Of a stretch of 25,300 nt of DNA, positions 24,584 to 25,300 are shown piece after piece (the first letter of the stretch is position 1; each line of letters starts with the position of its first letter). Position numbers and translations under genes: made by a program. The notes beneath the pieces were generated by a model that was given only the letters and a program-made list of their open reading frames with translations, made no database searches and had not been told where the DNA came from. This DNA comes from Burkholderiaceae bacterium (lineage in GTDB: Bacteria; Pseudomonadota; Gammaproteobacteria; Burkholderiales; Burkholderiaceae_C), in assembly GCA_017999135.1 (NCBI GenBank), contig JAGOBT010000001.1:1-25300 (forward strand), written 5' to 3'.

Positions 24584-25300
24584 CTAGCCGGCCGGCAGGT
24601 CGGGGTGGCCGGCAGCCACCGCACCGAAGCGGCGCTCGCGCGCAGCATAGGCGGCCAGCGCAGCGTCGAGCGCATGCACGTCGAAATCCGGCCACAGGCA
24701 ATCGGTGAACACCAGTTCCGAATAGGCCACCTGCCACAGCAGGAAGTTGCTGATGCGCACCTCGCCGCCGGTGCGGATGAACAGATCGGGGTCGGGCGCA
24801 TGCTTCATCGCCATGTAGCCCGACAGCCGCGCCTCGGTGATCTCGTCGGGCCGCAGGCCATCGGCCACGGCGTGGCGGCAGGCCTGCACCACGTCCCAGC
24901 GGCCGCCGTAGTTGAAGGCCACGCTCAGCGTGATGCGGCTGTTGTGCCGGGTGGTTTCCTCGGCCTCGGTCCAGGCGGCGCGCAGGCGTTCCGTGACCGC
25001 GTTGCGGTCACCGACGATGACGATCTTCACGCCGTCGCGCGCCAGCTTGCCCAGGTACTTGGTGACGGCCACCAGCACCAGGCCCATCAGGCCGGAGACT
25101 TCGTCCTCGGGCCGCTTCCAGTTCTCGGACGAGAAGGCGAACACGGTGAGGTACTCCACCCCGCGGTCGGCACACGCGTTGATCACCTTCACCAGCGCAT
25201 CCACGCCGGCCTTGTGGCCGAAGAAGCGCGGCAGGTAGCGCTTCTTGGCCCAACGGCCGTTGCCGTCCATCACGATGGCCACATGGCGTGGCACCGACAG
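24584..25300 (-). CDS. uppS: Undecaprenyl diphosphate synthase, 5' end cut by the window edge
   Basis: Cis-prenyltransferase that elongates farnesyl diphosphate to C55 undecaprenyl diphosphate, the lipid carrier for peptidoglycan and O-antigen. The frame is open to the right edge and the last visible codons (LSVPRHVAIVMDGNGRWA) lie within the family N-terminal motif, so a few residues, including the true start, are missing. Present are the catalytic Asp in VMDGNGRWAKKR, FGHKAGVDAL, FAFSSENWKRPEDEV, FNYGGRWDVV, DPDLFIRTGGEVRISNFLL and YSELVFTDCLWPDF. A GTG six bases from the edge could act as a start but would give an unusually short N-terminus. Confidence 0.95.
   Translation of the reverse strand: MSVPRHVAIVMDGNGRWAKKRYLPRFFGHKAGVDALVKVINACADRGVEYLTVFAFSSENWKRPEDEVSGLMGLVLVAVTKYLGKLARDGVKIVIVGDRNAVTERLRAAWTEAEETTRHNSRITLSVAFNYGGRWDVVQACRHAVADGLRPDEITEARLSGYMAMKHAPDPDLFIRTGGEVRISNFLLWQVAYSELVFTDCLWPDFDVHALDAALAAYAARERRFGAVAAGHPDLPAG

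Noticed and set aside
1..25300. Search for a defence island, prophage, insertion sequence, CRISPR, toxin-antitoxin pair, biosynthetic cluster or other new multi-gene system
   Set aside because: Essentially every stretch is accounted for by conserved housekeeping genes in familiar order; I saw no integrase, transposase, repeat array or run of unknown genes.

Overview
The window is a stretch of ordinary chromosome from a high-GC betaproteobacterium, most likely order Burkholderiales in the Rubrivivax/Leptothrix/Ideonella neighbourhood. This rests on gene order (uppS-cdsA-dxr-rseP-bamA-skp-lpxD-fabZ-lpxA-lpxB-rnhB-trmH, rpsF-priB-rpsR-rplI, and the ctaA-ctaB-SCO oxidase-assembly cluster), on protein sequence style, and on the strong third-position GC bias that produces long antisense ORFs. 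I see no mobile element, CRISPR array, tRNA or rRNA. No gene-free stretch exceeds 300 bases; the longest is the 237-bp ppsA/ppsR divergent region.

Layout. (1) 1-3878, minus strand: cytochrome c oxidase assembly genes, transcribed toward the left edge: SURF1, an unnamed membrane-anchored protein that looks Sco-like, heme A synthase (ctaA), heme O synthase (ctaB), and the start of a SCO lipoprotein. A small two-helix membrane protein (3909-4127) is divergent from SURF1. (2) 4152-5843, minus strand: ribosomal operon rpsF-priB-rpsR-rplI with a recognisable -10 box, two leader hairpins and a strong intrinsic terminator. (3) 5839-11477: PEP synthase (ppsA) followed by a sodium:solute symporter on the minus strand, with the PEP synthase regulatory kinase/phosphorylase (ppsR) divergent. 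This is a gluconeogenesis/small-organic-acid module. (4) 11523-13355, plus strand: a membrane diguanylate cyclase. (5) 13382-25300, minus strand: a tightly packed envelope-biogenesis operon running from undecaprenyl-PP synthase (cut by the right edge) to an rRNA/tRNA methyltransferase. It makes isoprenoid precursor and carrier (dxr, uppS), CDP-diacylglycerol (cdsA), the RseP protease, outer-membrane protein assembly factors (bamA, skp) and lipid A (lpxD, fabZ, lpxA, lpxB).

I found no convincing new multi-gene system. The observations most worth following are: the unnamed protein between SURF1 and ctaA, which keeps a CxxxC pair and a downstream Asp-His as in Sco copper chaperones; a Phe at the acyl-chain ruler position of LpxA; a Gly-to-Val change in the normally invariant VRGF/Y motif of BamA; and structured RNA in the rpsF leader that may be the S6:S18 autoregulatory site.
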